A DNA stretch of 64,000 bases from Diphasiastrum complanatum (lineage: Eukaryota; Streptophyta; Lycopodiopsida; Lycopodiales; Lycopodiaceae). Each line of letters opens with the position of its first letter. Position 1 is the stretch's first letter. The notes below the pieces were generated by a model, which saw nothing but the letters and a program-made list of their open reading frames with translations, searched no databases and was not told the DNA's origin. Position numbers and translations under genes: made by a program. Positions 21,525 through 33,173 of this stretch are shown here, piece by piece. Location of the stretch: NCBI GenBank assembly GCA_029204225.1, contig CM055092.1, positions 61,708,779 through 61,772,778 of the forward strand, in the 5' to 3' direction.

Positions 21525-22284
21525 AGATCGACGAGATAAATCTCCACAATTCGATGTAATAGGTCTTAAAAGGCCAGTTGCATGACCCTCTGGAAAGTTG
21601 AAGGGGCGTTGCATAATCTAAAAGGCATAATGTTATAAGCATAAACCTCGTTCTTTGTGGCAAAGGCCATTTTATGTTTATCTTCAGGGGCTATTTGAAC
21701 AAGGAAATAACCGCTGAATTCATCCAAGAAGCTGAAAGCTTCAACTCTTGCCATTTTCTCTAAGATTTGGGTCGTTAAAGGCCAAGGAAAATGGTTTTTC
21801 TTTGTAACCGCATTAAGGTTCTTGAGATCGACACAGATACGAAGTTTGCCATTTTTCTTGGGGACAACCACAATGGGTGATACCCAATCAGTATGTTGGA
21901 CTTCATAAATGAAACCAACATCCAGCAATTTCTTAATATCTTCATCGATTCTTTTGCGATAGACGAGGTTAGATCTATAAGGTTTAGCCCTAACAGAATC
22001 GTATGGACCACTATTTCAAGTGGGATTCCTTTCATTTCTGTATAATTCCATGTAAATACATCCCTGTATTTGCGAAGCAGAGTTTCTAGACCATAAAGTT
22101 GGGCTGATGACAGATGTGCACCAACATGAACTCTTCGATCTATCTCCTCGTCAGGATCTTTAAGGTTTAGCAGAATTGTTTTAGTTGGTCCTTCAAAGGA
22201 GTTGGAGCTTGGTGTAGGTTCTCGGTGTGGCTGTGATAACAATGTCATCCAGTGTGAAATCTTTGAACTTCTATGGAATATCAA
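21525..22284 (-). pseudogene. Element D reverse transcriptase, N-terminal two thirds
   Basis: Two overlapping frames carry gypsy RT. The first has LSSAQLYGLETLLRKYRDVFTW. The second has WVSPIVVVPKKNGKLRICVD, FLDEFSGYFLVQIAPEDKHK with one catalytic aspartate, and APSTFQRVMQLAF. At the insertion border the minus strand reads VEIYLVDL, so the YLDD box has lost an aspartate. The remainder of the domain is absent. Confidence 0.82.
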
Positions 22285-22460
22285 AAGGTGGTTTCACAAA
22301 GTTCTCGAGAACTTTGGGAATCATCTGAGTTGAGGCACTACCTGAGGTGGAAGCTTGGTCTGATTGTTTGGTTTTTGTCTCCTTAGACAAGGGCTTTATC
22401 GGCTGTTTAAGCTTCTAACACATTTGTTTTTGAGGCTCGATTAATTTTGTATCAATAATT

Positions 22461-23290
22461 TTATTTTTTTGTAACCGAGGTTTTTGAGAGTTTTGAATGG
22501 GTGGTGTTGTCTTCATTGATTGTATGCCAGACTTTGTCTGGATACACGTCCCATGTATATACTTTGGGTTTGGGCCTATATGCTTGTGTGTTGGGTACTT
22601 TGGATGTCAGTTGGACGTGAGCCAACGACCCTGGTGACTTGATCTCCTGAGAAATTGCTTTTGGCGGATAAGGTTGGGCATTTAGATATAGGTGGACATG
22701 TTCATCCATCATTTTTACATCATCCATAGAAAGAATATCTGTTTTCGAAACATGGGCGGTAGAGACGCTAGGTTCTCCTGGGCACAAAGCTATAAGAATC
22801 GGGTCAGTCATCATAAGTGAGATGATGGGTGTGTCAATGTCTGTAGAAGATGAGAGAATATCCACATTTTCTGTAGCAGTTTCGATACGACATCGATTGG
22901 AATCAGCACAGTCCACAGTGGCTAGTGCTTGACCCCAATTGATTATGTCCGTGGATCTTGTATAGTGGCCGTTTGGTTGGATCGGGACACTATCTGATTC
23001 ATCATATGTTGTTGATGATCAATCATCATAAACTTTAGCAGGCTTGACATGGCCAGTTGAGTCAACAGTGACTCGTTTATCGTGATTGCCAAAGGTGATT
23101 TTGTTATGCTTCCAATCTTGGACAACACCTGCCATCTGGAGCCAGGGTGTACCAAGAAGGAGTTTATAAGTATTGGCATCTTTTGATAAATCTAAGATGA
23201 CACAATCGATCACAAATTTGACACCTGTTATTCAAACTTTAATATTTGATAAATGACCAGCAAGGTCTATAACTCATTGATTAGCCATGC
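22461..23290 (-). pseudogene. Element D retropepsin C-terminal part and linker
   Basis: At 23019-23290 the minus strand reads VIDLAGHLSNIKV, then DANTYKLLLGTPWLQMAG and DWKHNKITFGNH, the second half of a Tat-type aspartic protease. The N-terminal catalytic DSG motif is lost at the truncated edge near 23300. 22461-22916 is an open linker frame with no motif. Confidence 0.65.
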
Positions 23291-23329
23291 AAAGTTTATA
23301 AGGAGGATCCATCTTCAAGGAAATGTATA

Positions 23330-23870
23330 TTTGTTGGATATAGTGAGGTGATTAAAGCCTACAAGGTTTACATTCCTACTACTAATAAGGTGGTTATTGG
23401 TGTCATTTTTTATGAGGGAATATTCCAAAAGTGTCTTCAAGTAATGATGGTGTGGATGGATCTAAATCTTGATGTTGATGTAATGGATCCTACTTTAGAT
23501 GGCGATGATGAAGGACCTTCATCAAGTCAAAAGCCAAGGAGAACATCAAGGGAAAGACAAACACCTTCAAGGCTCACATATGATGAGAAAGGTAAGCAAG
23601 TGGAAGTGACTCATTTTGCATTTCTCACATATTTTGATGGATCTTCTTGTGTAGATGATGCTATGCAAGTGGATGGTGATTTTCATGAAATGGATGCAAC
23701 TAATGGATCTGGAAAACAAGGTTTGTTTAATGACTTTGATGGTCAAGTGGAAGATCAAGAGGTTGATCTCAAAGGGCTTCAACAACATGAAATATGGCAA
23801 TTTGGAGCTAGTCAAGAGCATCAAAGGAGAGTCAATTGGCAAAAATGTTTTGGATCTATTTTCTAGAGGT
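23330..23870 (+). pseudogene. Copia integrase C-terminal tail and hinge fragment, copy 1
   Basis: Reads YSEVIKAYKVYIPTTNK and VIFYEGI, the post-core block of copia integrase (usual form GYS...KAYRVY...V.RDVIF.E). An acidic hinge follows with SRERQTPSRLTYDEKGKQV and the cysteine-containing SSCVDDAMQVDGDFHEMDA. The same arrangement recurs at 41789-42200. The fragment lacks catalytic residues. Confidence 0.7.
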
Positions 23871-24439
23871 TATTGAAGACTCAAGTAAGGGAGTAGCAAG
23901 AAAGTGTTGTTCAAGTTTACTTTTCTATCTCATGTTTGAGCAATTTTGTATGAATGTGTGCAAATTGTCAAAATATGGTCAAACTAGCTACATTGGTGTG
24001 CATCATTTTGATGTTGGAGTTGTACTGCATTGTTGGCTGGTTTTGCTGATAGAAATGAAACTATTGGAGGTTCATTATGTCACTCATTCATGATCAAGTC
24101 ATCAAATGATGATGGCATCTTGTGGCAAGATAGTGATGGATGCTCATTCATGGAGTTTTATTGTGGAGACATATCAAGAAAGGACAAAGATGGAGGAGAC
24201 AAGCTGGTTTTGACATCTGCGAGTAAATTTTTTGTGAGTTTCTTCCATGACATGCTCCAACAAAATGGTAGCACATGGTGTGCTACTCTTTTTATGCCAC
24301 TACATGATTTTTTAAGAACAAGAATAATGGTTTGATGCATACTTAAAAATTTGACTATCCATCAAATTCTAACAAGGTCCATCACAAAATACTTTGTTAC
24401 TCTATAAATACAGGTTCACTTTTATTTTAAAAAAATTGT
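23871..24439. other. No gene recognised
   Basis: Downstream of the copia fragment only short open frames occur (23836-24093, 24030-24335, plus strand), without known motifs. They may be decayed copia sequence, since they follow in the same orientation. Confidence 0.4.
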
Positions 24440-24830
24440 CCTTGAAGTTGTAAAAGTTAGCATGCCGGCGTGCTAGCCTACAGACTTTTTATTTCAAAAA
24501 TATGAAATTGAAGAAATTTTTGCAAAAATAAATTTCTTTTTGGAGCTGATTTGGCTAGCATGCCAGTGTGCTAGCCAAGTAAATTATGAAATAGAAAAGC
24601 TATTTTGACACATTTGAGAACCAAATTTTGAGTAAATATATTATTTTGGAATATTTATTTAAACCTCCTAGCATAGTAAGTCGGCGTGCTAAGTAAAATA
24701 ACTAGAAAAACAATTTACAGCCTCTAAAGATAGCATGTCGGCGTGCTATATGAAATGAGAAAATTTTTCTTGCAACCAACCAAGATAGCACGTCGGCGTA
24801 CTATATAAAATGAGAATTTTTTTTTGTAGC
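24440..24830. repeat. Five copies of a hairpin-like motif TAGCATGYCGGCGTGCTA
   Basis: Near-palindromic 18-base motifs occur at about 24467, 24552, 24668, 24728 and 24784, spaced about 55-115 bases apart within AT-rich sequence. The middle ones vary at a few bases but keep the CGGCGTGCTA half. Each could form a short stem. Confidence 0.65.
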
Positions 24831-24980
24831 CAACCCAGATTGTCGTAAAACGTGGGGATGACTGGAAGCAAAAGCTCGAAGCTTTGAGCGTAGGCGTGTA
24901 GCATTGGAAACGCAACAATTAGCAGCAAAAATATTCAAGATGAATCATTCATACAAAGTGCGCAACTGAACAATACAGTA

Positions 24981-25484
24981 GTGCGCTTAGGTGGAGCAAA
25001 ATATTTTACTCAAATATATATCAGAATAGGGTACCATTATATAAGAATTAAATCAGAAGATGTTCAAAAGACTAGAATTCATACTCAATTTGGCCATTAT
25101 GAGTTTTTAGTATGGCCATTTGAGTTAACAAATGCTCCAGTGACATTCCAACAAATGCTAAAAGATTTGTTTCATCCATATTTGGGGAAGTTTGTGGTAG
25201 TATTCCTAGATGACATGATCTTTGAGGAACACATAGAACACTTGAGAATTGTCTTGATGAAGCTTCGGCAGGAGGTACTCTATGCTAAGGAATCCAAGTG
25301 TGAATTCTTTAAGCATGAGCTGGTTTATCTTGATCATAAGATCACTACTTATGGGATCAAGATTGACGAGGATAAAATCAAGATAGTGGGTGATTGGTTG
25401 ATTTTGCAAACTGTGAGGCAAGTTAAATTATTTTTGAGATTTATGTTTTTCTTCGGAGATTCATTGAGGATTATGCTAAGGTAG
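24981..25484 (+). pseudogene. Element G reverse transcriptase
   Basis: Shows THTQFGHYEF-like block, LTNAPVTFQQMLKDLF and VVVFLDDMIF, keeping the two aspartates of the polymerase box. The other catalytic position, usually KIDLRSGYH, reads QIYIRIGYH, so an aspartate is lost. C-terminal connection block KCEFFKHELVYLDHKI is recognisable. Confidence 0.82.
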
Positions 25485-25699
25485 TAGCCCCGCTCAATAA
25501 TCTGACAAAAGGAATTGTTAATAAAAAGAAAAAGAGAAATCAACCTAGGCCATCTGTTGGAACGATAAATTGAATTAATGTTTTGAAAATTAAAACCTTG
25601 ATTGTTTCAACTCTTGTGTTACAGATTGTAGATCTAGATTTATCTTACGTCGTGAGAATCGACACAATGATACTACAGTAGTGGTTCTATTATAGAATG

Positions 25700-26460
25700 A
25701 TAGGCCACTAGCATTTGAAAGCAAAAAATGTACTGGTCCTCAGTTGTGTTATACTACGTAGGAAAGGAAATTATTTGCAGTTATCCATAAGACACTACTT
25801 GTATGATAGTCAATTTATAGTGTATATGGATCACCAGCCTCTTAAGTATTTTTGCAATCAACATGATATTTGGGGAGGAAAGCCCGATGGACCAAATTGA
25901 TGCAAGAATTTAAATTGCATATGCTCTTAGTCGGATCGGTGAACGGAATGAACATTTCCATGGATCTATATCTTTCGATGAGAGAAAACTATGAAGAGAT
26001 TCCTATTTTGGTCATATTTGGAACATTGTTCGGATCGGAAGAAATGAGGACAATGCTGAGTTAAGTTCACAGGGGTCTCAACTAACAAAAAAAGATAAGA
26101 AGATTGTGGAACAGTATACCATTCAAGGTGGATTGTTATTTTGGAATAAAAAGGTTTGTGTACCTACTAATGGACTCCTCCCTATTCTAGACACTCAATG
26201 GGATCACAACTTGTACCTGACACTCTCACAAAGAAAGATTGACTCGAATCAATTTGAGCTTCATACTTGTGTGTAGTAAGTTTATAGTGTATACGGATCA
26301 TTATCCTCTTAAATACTTTTGTAATTAACATGATCTTCGGGATAGGAAAGCCTGATAGGCCAAATTGATGCAAGAATTCAATTACGAAGAAAGAAATGAG
26401 GACAATGTTGAGTCAAGTTCACAGGTGTCTCAACTAACAATGAAAGATACAATTTACCAT
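25700..26460 (+). pseudogene. Element G RNase H region with internal duplication
   Basis: IVYMDHQPLKYFCNQHD at about 25815-25865 is the RNase H motif. A second copy (VYTDHYPLKYFCN-like, with a stop) lies at about 26285-26330, so about 340 bases were duplicated. Between the copies lies about 100 bases matching element E (26172-26275). Confidence 0.72.
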
Positions 26461-26470
26461 TCGATATGGA

Positions 26471-27470
26471 TTGTTATTTCAGAATGGAAAAGTTTGTATA
26501 CATGGGGATGATGAGCTCAAACACAACATTTTTTTTGAATGTCATAACATACCCTGTGTAGGACATCATGGTATACACAGGACTCTTGACTTGGTCAGAA
26601 GAGAGTTTTATTGGCCAAAACTCAAGCCGTATGTCGAATCATATGTGATTAAATGCAAGCCCTGTCAAGAGACTTGTTACATCCATTGGATATTCCTGAT
26701 AAGAGATGGGAAAGCATATCGATGACCTTCTTAGTTGGACTTCCAAAGATCCAAACAACAAAATGATTCTGTTTGGGCTGTAGTGGATAGGTTACTAATC
26801 TAGCTATGTTCATACTAGTTAAGTCAACTATCAAGGCTTCTAATTTAGCCCAAATCTTTGTTGAAAGATTATTTTGGTTGTATGGATTGTCGAATGACAT
26901 TGTTAGTGATAGAGATCCTAAGTTCACAGGTCAGTTTTGGTTAGCAGTATTTCTATAAACTGGAAACTTCTCTTAGTTTTAATTATTCTGATCATCTTGA
27001 ATCAAATGGCGAGACAGATTGGACTAATCAGACTATGGAACATATGTTGAAGACATATATTTCTCACAGGTAATCTCATTGGGAAGATTACATTCCTCTA
27101 ATTGAGTTTCCATACAATAGCAGAAAACATTCATCCTTTTATGCTTATGTATGGTTTTCAAACTAGATGTTCTATTAATGTGGTGACGAAGTCTATTAAG
27201 ATCCATGAAGTTGTGGAATTCTTGCATGATATGCAAGAAATGTTGCAAGTGGCTAAGGATAGTATTTGGAGTGCTCAGGATAGAGCTAAGCACTATGTCG
27301 ATCTTAAGAGACCTCCTAGAGATTTTAAAGTTGATGACTGGGTATATTTTAGAATTCCAGAAGATTCTAGGACATTACATACTTGGAAGCATTATAAATT
27401 GTCTACCACATTTTATGGACCGTTCAAGAGTGTACAGAAAATTGGTTTTTTAGCTTATGAACTAGTGTAG
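26471..27470 (+). pseudogene. Element G integrase
   Basis: The zinc-binding module HHGIHRTLDLVRREFYWP and CKPCQETC is at 26550-26690. The core is broken by stops (a SDRDPKFTGQFW-like block on the plus strand at about 26908-26940). The C-terminal part 27102-27470 reads RAKHYVDLKRPPRDFKVDDW and FYGPFKSVQKIG, normal for gypsy integrase tails. Confidence 0.78.
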
Positions 27471-27783
27471 TAACTAGCCAGCCTAGTACCAATTAGGTTG
27501 TATTGTATGAAGCACATCCAAACCTCCTATATGAAAAGCTACATGTTTGTCTAGTGTAAAATTGTGACTAGTTTATAGTATAGTCAATCGCACTACACTA
27601 CAAATGGAACATTTAATAGTCATTAGCATGGTACTGTAGCCACATGTCTAGTAGCCCTAGTAAGCCTATACCTAGTCACTAAACAACATCTTATTCATTA
27701 TGACTAGTAGGGTAATGTATCCAACATCTAGTTCAATGTTGAGTACAAAATAAGATGTAGCACTTTCTCCTGATGGTGGGGAC
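27471..27783. other. No gene recognised between elements G and F
   Basis: Contains short repeats of ACTAGT/CTAGT-type words. It could be the 3' LTR of G, but no second copy was seen. Confidence 0.35.
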
Positions 27784-28523
27784 TGTTGATTTCACACATG
27801 TGGAGTGCCCACTACATTTGATGTAGATCTCCTAAGGTGTGTGGATGCACAATGATCAAGATTAGATTGAGATTCAAGATCAATCTAGCTCTCAATGGCA
27901 AAAACACAATACTACATGCATTAATTCACTTCCAAAGTACATACACACATGTGAGAAGTGTTCAAAATAAAAACTTAGTACAAAAATAGCCAGCCCTTGG
28001 GTAGAGAGGGAATTCATCCAATAGCTCTCGGGTAAAGAGAGAATGCTAGAAAAACTTAGTCTCAAAATCACTCTAGATCTCCAAATCAAATTAGTTCCAA
28101 ATGAGAAGTACAATGCATCCATCTCTCCATTCTATTGGACCATTCTCTATCTCAAATCCTATTGGACCAATGGTACTTCCACCTCTTAATTCTATTGGAC
28201 CTCTTGAACTTTGACTTGTCACACATCAAACTAACTAAAGACACTTGTCAAGAATCTAATTAGCTTGAGTTTTCCACTTGTGATTTTGGCCTAATAATGA
28301 CAAAACAAGTGTACTTCACTAATTGACCTCTAAAGCCAAAAATGGCTCAATCTACTAATGACACCTAGAAGCTTGACTATGAAACTTTATGAGACCCCTA
28401 CAACAAACAGTTTTAATTTATTTTACAATTCTCCACACGTGGGAACATCCTCCACACATGTGATATTCACTCATAGACTTCTAACATAGGAATACCAAGC
28501 TAGATTTTTGCCAACTTCTCACA
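27784..28523 (-). repeat. LTR of element F (740 bp)
   Basis: Begins TGTTGATTTCACACATG and ends ACTTCTCACA on the plus strand. On the minus strand it is preceded by GAGGAGGAG, a purine-rich tract like that of element E, so it is read as the 3' LTR of a minus-strand element. It carries the same CACATGTG-type palindromes as the E LTR. A much diverged second copy appears at about 30090-30450. Confidence 0.6.
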
Positions 28524-30089
28524 CTCCTCCTCAGATGTTAAAGTTGCAGTTGCCATTTGATGAGAAGATCAAAGCATTGGAAGATTTCTATGGACAAGCA
28601 AACAAAGAACTTGAGAAGTTTGCAAAGACTTTTTCTACCAGAGAAAATGTCTAGTGTTCTATTTGTACAGGAAATCACACAATGAATGAGTGTCCTCAAT
28701 TGAAAAAACGAATGGAAATCAATATATGCCATTTTTGTTATTCGCTTAGCATCACCCTCACCATATTCATGATAAGATCTCTCTGGTAGAGATATCTTGC
28801 CAATACCTTTGAAGAGACCTCCACAATTTGCCACTATTTCAATGTGCTTCCTCCATGCTTGGTGATGATCTTTGCTTTGAAAGTTCCACTTGCATGATGG
28901 CTGCACCATAAATAGAGAAATCTGAGGCTTCCAAGCCTCATAAAGATCATAGAAATCAAGATCATAAGATGTGAAAAAATGATGATCATCAAGATTCTGC
29001 TTTCTAGCTTGACTGAGAGAGAATCAACACTTTGTGATCCATTACATGACATCTTCTCAAATTTTTATGGCTTCCATGTGTTCCTTCCTCTTGGAATCTA
29101 GTGGGAGATTAACTACCTCCAATTACTCTATTTAAAAGGTAAGGATGGAGTCAAACTTGATCCTCCAAGATGTAATGGATATTGTCCTTGGACTTGAGGA
29201 GGAGCCTCAAGTGCTCCAAGAAGTCCAAAGGTACAAGAAAAGAGCTAGAATGGCTCTTCACTATATCAAGATGAATGTTTCAAATGAAGTGTTGAGAGAA
29301 ATCAGTGCTAGCACCTCGGCTAAGGAGGCTTGGGACACACTCAAAGCCATTTATGAGACCAAGAATATCCCTAGACTCCTGACAGGCTAAGGAACCAAAT
29401 CTTCCAAAGGAGTGATGAGAGTGCTTCCAATTATGTATTGAGAGTCAAAGACGTCCATCGAGAACTTGCATGCATTGGAGACCACATCAATCAAAGTGAG
29501 CTAGTGAAAGTCATCCTCAATGGACAAGATTTGCTGGGTATCAGGATCATACATCTTGTATGTATTGTCAGATGAAGTATATACGATTGAGAGATGAATT
29601 TGACACTCTTGTCCAATCATATGCCATCAAAGAAGAGCTAGCAAGTTTAGAGGCTTACAAGGAGTACTTATTGCTGAAGAGTGTAGACAAGAAAACAAGC
29701 TTATGAGGATGGACAAACTCTCAATCAATCATGATGGAGATGGCAAAGCTTTATTTGTCAAAGACAAGCACAAAGGGAAAGGTCAACACCAACAATTCTT
29801 CAACAAAGAAAAAGTCAAAAACAAGGACAAAGATGGAGAGGAGGACAATTCCTCTCAAGCTTAAAAAATTGGCATAGATGGCAAATTGGCAAAATCCACA
29901 TGTAATGCTTCTATTGAGCCAAAAGTGAGTTATGATGCAATCTCGAGCTAGATAGGCATATGAATAGGGTTTTGACACTTGTGATATGTAATTTGATGAG
30001 TGATGAAGTCAAAAAGTCGGCCTTGGTCAAGGGGTCCAATAGGATTAAAGAGGCTATGATTAGGTGTCCAATAGAATTGAAGAGAGGTA
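28524..30089. mobile_element. Element F interior, scrambled copia gag fragments
   Basis: On the minus strand 28740-29050 resembles the part of element E near 17690-17800 (a conserved GAGGCTTCCAAGCCTCAT-type stretch). On the plus strand a CCHC knuckle CSICTGNHTMNECPQ is at about 28652-28700. A copia gag begins at 29145 with LQDVMDIVLGLEEEP and AKEAWDTLKAIYETK, and continues after a stop with SNYVLRVKDVHRELACIG to about 29860. Opposite orientations mean at least one inversion or nested insertion. Confidence 0.55.
29145..29860 (+). pseudogene. Copia gag fragment inside element F
   Basis: Reads a UBN2-type gag core (RYKKRARMALHYIKMNVSNE, STSAKEAWDTLKAIYE) up to a TAA at 29388-29390. Further homology follows in another frame (DVHRELACIGDHINQSELVK) and a Lys-rich end. 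Capsid function is lost through the stop and shift. Confidence 0.7.
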
Positions 30090-30450
30090 ATGGCTAAGAA
30101 GCAAGTTGTGATTGCAATTGTTGATGATCAAATTTCATACACATGAAAGGGAATGCTTCTTTAAAAAACTAAATAAAAATAAGCTCCTCTCCTTGGGTAG
30201 AGAGAGAATAGAGCTAATTCAAACTCGTGTAGAGAGAGAAGATTCAACAAGCAATCTCACCAACAAGGTTTGACTCAAAAACTCTACTTACATAATGATT
30301 GAAAGAGAAGTACATATAGAACTCGTGGAGGTCCCTCCTTGCATGCATGCTATTGGACCCCTAATCATCACCTCTTCAATTCTATTGGACCCCTGGCTCT
30401 CAACTTCATCTCTGCTAGAAGCCCTTTTACTTCTATAATTACAATCTAGG
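30090..30450 (-). repeat. Diverged second LTR copy of element F (partial)
   Basis: Shares with 27900-28200 the order AAATAAAAA, CCTTGGGTAGAGAGAGAAT, a GAGAAGTACA word and TTCTATTGGACC stretches. Ends are not definable. Confidence 0.45.
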
Positions 30451-33173
30451 TACTATAGTAAGACAAATATAAACCATTATCGATCAAAAATTGAATATCA
30501 CAGTATACTCAATGACATCATGAACAAAGACTTAGCACCATAAAGCTATTACCTACAAGAGATATTAAGTAGACATATAAGCTTTATATACTTCAAATTT
30601 GCTCCCATCTTTGTGATGAGCATTGATGAGATGCAAAAATTCCAAACATTGGATGAAGTTTTTTCATCGAGCTAGTAAAGTATGATCAGTTTATTATATA
30701 GTTTAGGTATCATTTATATCATGGTCCATACAAGCCTCTCTCCAATGGAATCTTTAACCTACAACATGGTTAGGTGTAAAAAGGCTTCATAATAAAACTC
30801 CCTTAAGAAATTGTGATGTATGTTGTGGTGTATTTTCCTTGTTATAAAAGTTTTTCTTTATATAACCAAATCACTAAAACTTAGTGGTCATCTTTGTAAT
30901 AATATATTCATTTGACTCATGCTTGTTGAGATAAATCAATAATTTAAGAGCCAAATTATTAGGATAACTACAAAATGTCAACATATTGTACCATATAATT
31001 CATTAATGTTTCCTTGTCAAGGTTTTATGCATGCAATAATTATATAAGTCACCACATTATCAACATGTTCACAATCAACACACTGTGAAATGTGGTCCTT
31101 GAATAATACCTTCCATCTAGTGGTCTAAATAAGATGGAACTAGCAAAGAAAAAGCAATATCTCAATGATTAATAATTCTTTATCTTCTCTACGCATGTTG
31201 GATTGCAAGGGTCAATGTTAACTATTTCTTTTACCACTATGAAATCAATCTCGATATCAACAAAAGTGGATACACAAAAATCAAGGACAATTTAAAATAC
31301 CACATGCATGCTAAAAAGTAGTAAAATTACAAGGAAAGATGATGTGATCATCATGAGTGATTGTTCTTGTTAAGTTAAATGTGTTAAGTTTTCTAGTTTT
31401 CCATGTTTTGATTGATTCTTTAGTGATCATATACTAAAACTATATCATGTATATTGTCATCAAGAAGTTGGTACTAGTGAATCCATGATTTAGTTCTTAA
31501 ATAGTTGACATTAGTATCTTATATGATAGGAGATTCGAATCATTTCACATAATTAAATCATGATCAAATGAGGTGACACAGCTCTAGTCATTTTTTGAAA
31601 CTACCATGGACTAAGTTATTGTATATGTAATTCATAAACCTTAAAGAAACATAGAAAACCAAAGAATGTTCTTCCACATGTAGTATAACCTCTTTGTTAA
31701 ATTTATTAACTTGAAAATGTTCTTTCTCATGCTCATTAAATTGTAAATAGATAGGAATTTGGGTACTTTTCTTTGTGCCCTCAATCAAGCAAATACAAAT
31801 TCAAATATTACTTTAATTTCATATAGCCAACATAGAATGTTGAGATGGGTTTGAGACAAATTACCACTAAATGTAGGACATTTTAACCTAAGCTTGTTTT
31901 ATGATCTTGGAATGGAGATGAATAGAGCCATCAAGTTTACAAAAACATATGCCATTGAATTTAGCACAAGATCATGTCTTGGATATCTATGTTTAAACAC
32001 TAATTTACCTACACAAAAAAGTAATCTATCATCAGCCAAATATGGGACTTCAACTTAAATACAGGCTACCAAAGAGGTATCTTCAACTTTAGTGAAAGAT
32101 TGGCCTATAAATTAGTGGATCTTATGCTTTTGGTCCTCCCACTTGTGTTCAAATTTGTTGAACCTTCTATTCTAGACTTTCATGACTTGAGTTACTCTTA
32201 TGATCAGTTCTTCATTATATTGCTACTTGTTTCATGTTTAGATCCCATTCAGAAGTCCATTTAGAAGTCATGAGACTCAATGTTACCTCTTGATTTCCTG
32301 CATTTGAGCAGCTCCATGTGATTCATGCATAGCCATTTCTTCTTAGAAAAGAGCCAAGACATGACAATACTTATACTAGCCTTTTAGCGACAATCTTCTA
32401 CAATCTACTATGAACAGTCAATATTGAGCATGTCAGAAAAGCATGGATTGAACATACAGATTGCAGATTTGAGGGCACTTCCATCTAGAAATTAGACCAA
32501 TGCGTTACAGTTTATACCACCGCAAGAAGCGGAGATACATCAAGGCAATGTACATAGACACAACACAATATATCCCTAATTTTTGAACCTTCAAAAACAC
32601 ATATAGGTTCTAGAAGTGATTTGCATTTTGTCGTTGGTTTGAGACTTATTTGCGGTATAGGTATCTCTTGGATGCATGCCATGCATAAAGATACATTAAT
32701 GCAATATTGCAGAAATACCATAAACCTCAAAAGCATCAGGCCCAAGAAATTACACCACCACTAAGATTGATATGAACACGAATACTTATCATCATTCTTT
32801 TCCTATTTAAAACCACTCCAATAATTAGTAAACAGTGATGAATAAAGAGCTCAATTGATGACTAAAGAGCTCAATTGCAGTGATCTATGTATGTATGTAG
32901 GTAAATTCACATGCAAACTCAAAACTGTTAAAATATACTCACATGCCCGTGGTTCTTTGCAGCCAGTTACTCATGAAACAAAATATATAATCATCAGATC
33001 TGATGTCTGAAGATCGTAGCTGCTCCGTAGAATGGAAGTTGCTTGCCACAAAGTTCACATCTATCAGTAGGCTTCATTTTGCCTATGCGCCGAAAGAATT
33101 ACGAGATAGATGAGTCATAGGAGGGGATCGACGATCCAACTGCTAAAGGAATGCAAGAGTTATGTGAGGGGAT
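30451..33173. other. Intergenic, no gene recognised
   Basis: AT-rich, with only short open frames (31588-31788 and 32512-32745, both minus) that have no motif. The last 150 bases probably hold the 3' untranslated region of the LBD gene. Confidence 0.4.

Larger units (their letters stand above)
14446..23310 (-). mobile_element. Ty3/gypsy (Tat-like) retrotransposon D, interrupted by element E
   Basis: Minus-strand order is retropepsin (about 23290-22943), linker, RT (about 22284-21525), then element E, then RNase H (16160-15666) and integrase (15656-14452). Gag and the 5' LTR are missing; a copia fragment adjoins at 23330. The YLDD motif reads YLVD, and several frameshifts separate domains, so D is dead. 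Part of the RT/RNase H connection, several hundred bases, is missing at the left junction with E. Confidence 0.85.
24960..27470 (+). mobile_element. Decayed Ty3/gypsy element G (RT to integrase end)
   Basis: Plus-strand order is RT (24981-25484), RNase H (25715-26060, partly duplicated at 26278-26460), integrase zinc-binding domain (26471-26725) and integrase core to C-terminus (26700-27470). Frames break many times. No LTRs are identified. Confidence 0.85.

Noticed and set aside
24440-24830. Rho-independent terminators or bacterial operators
   Set aside because: Palindromes are in a plant nuclear retroelement context.
30451-33173. A further decayed copia element
   Set aside because: Composition and a few words hint at it, but I could not read any conserved motif in any frame.
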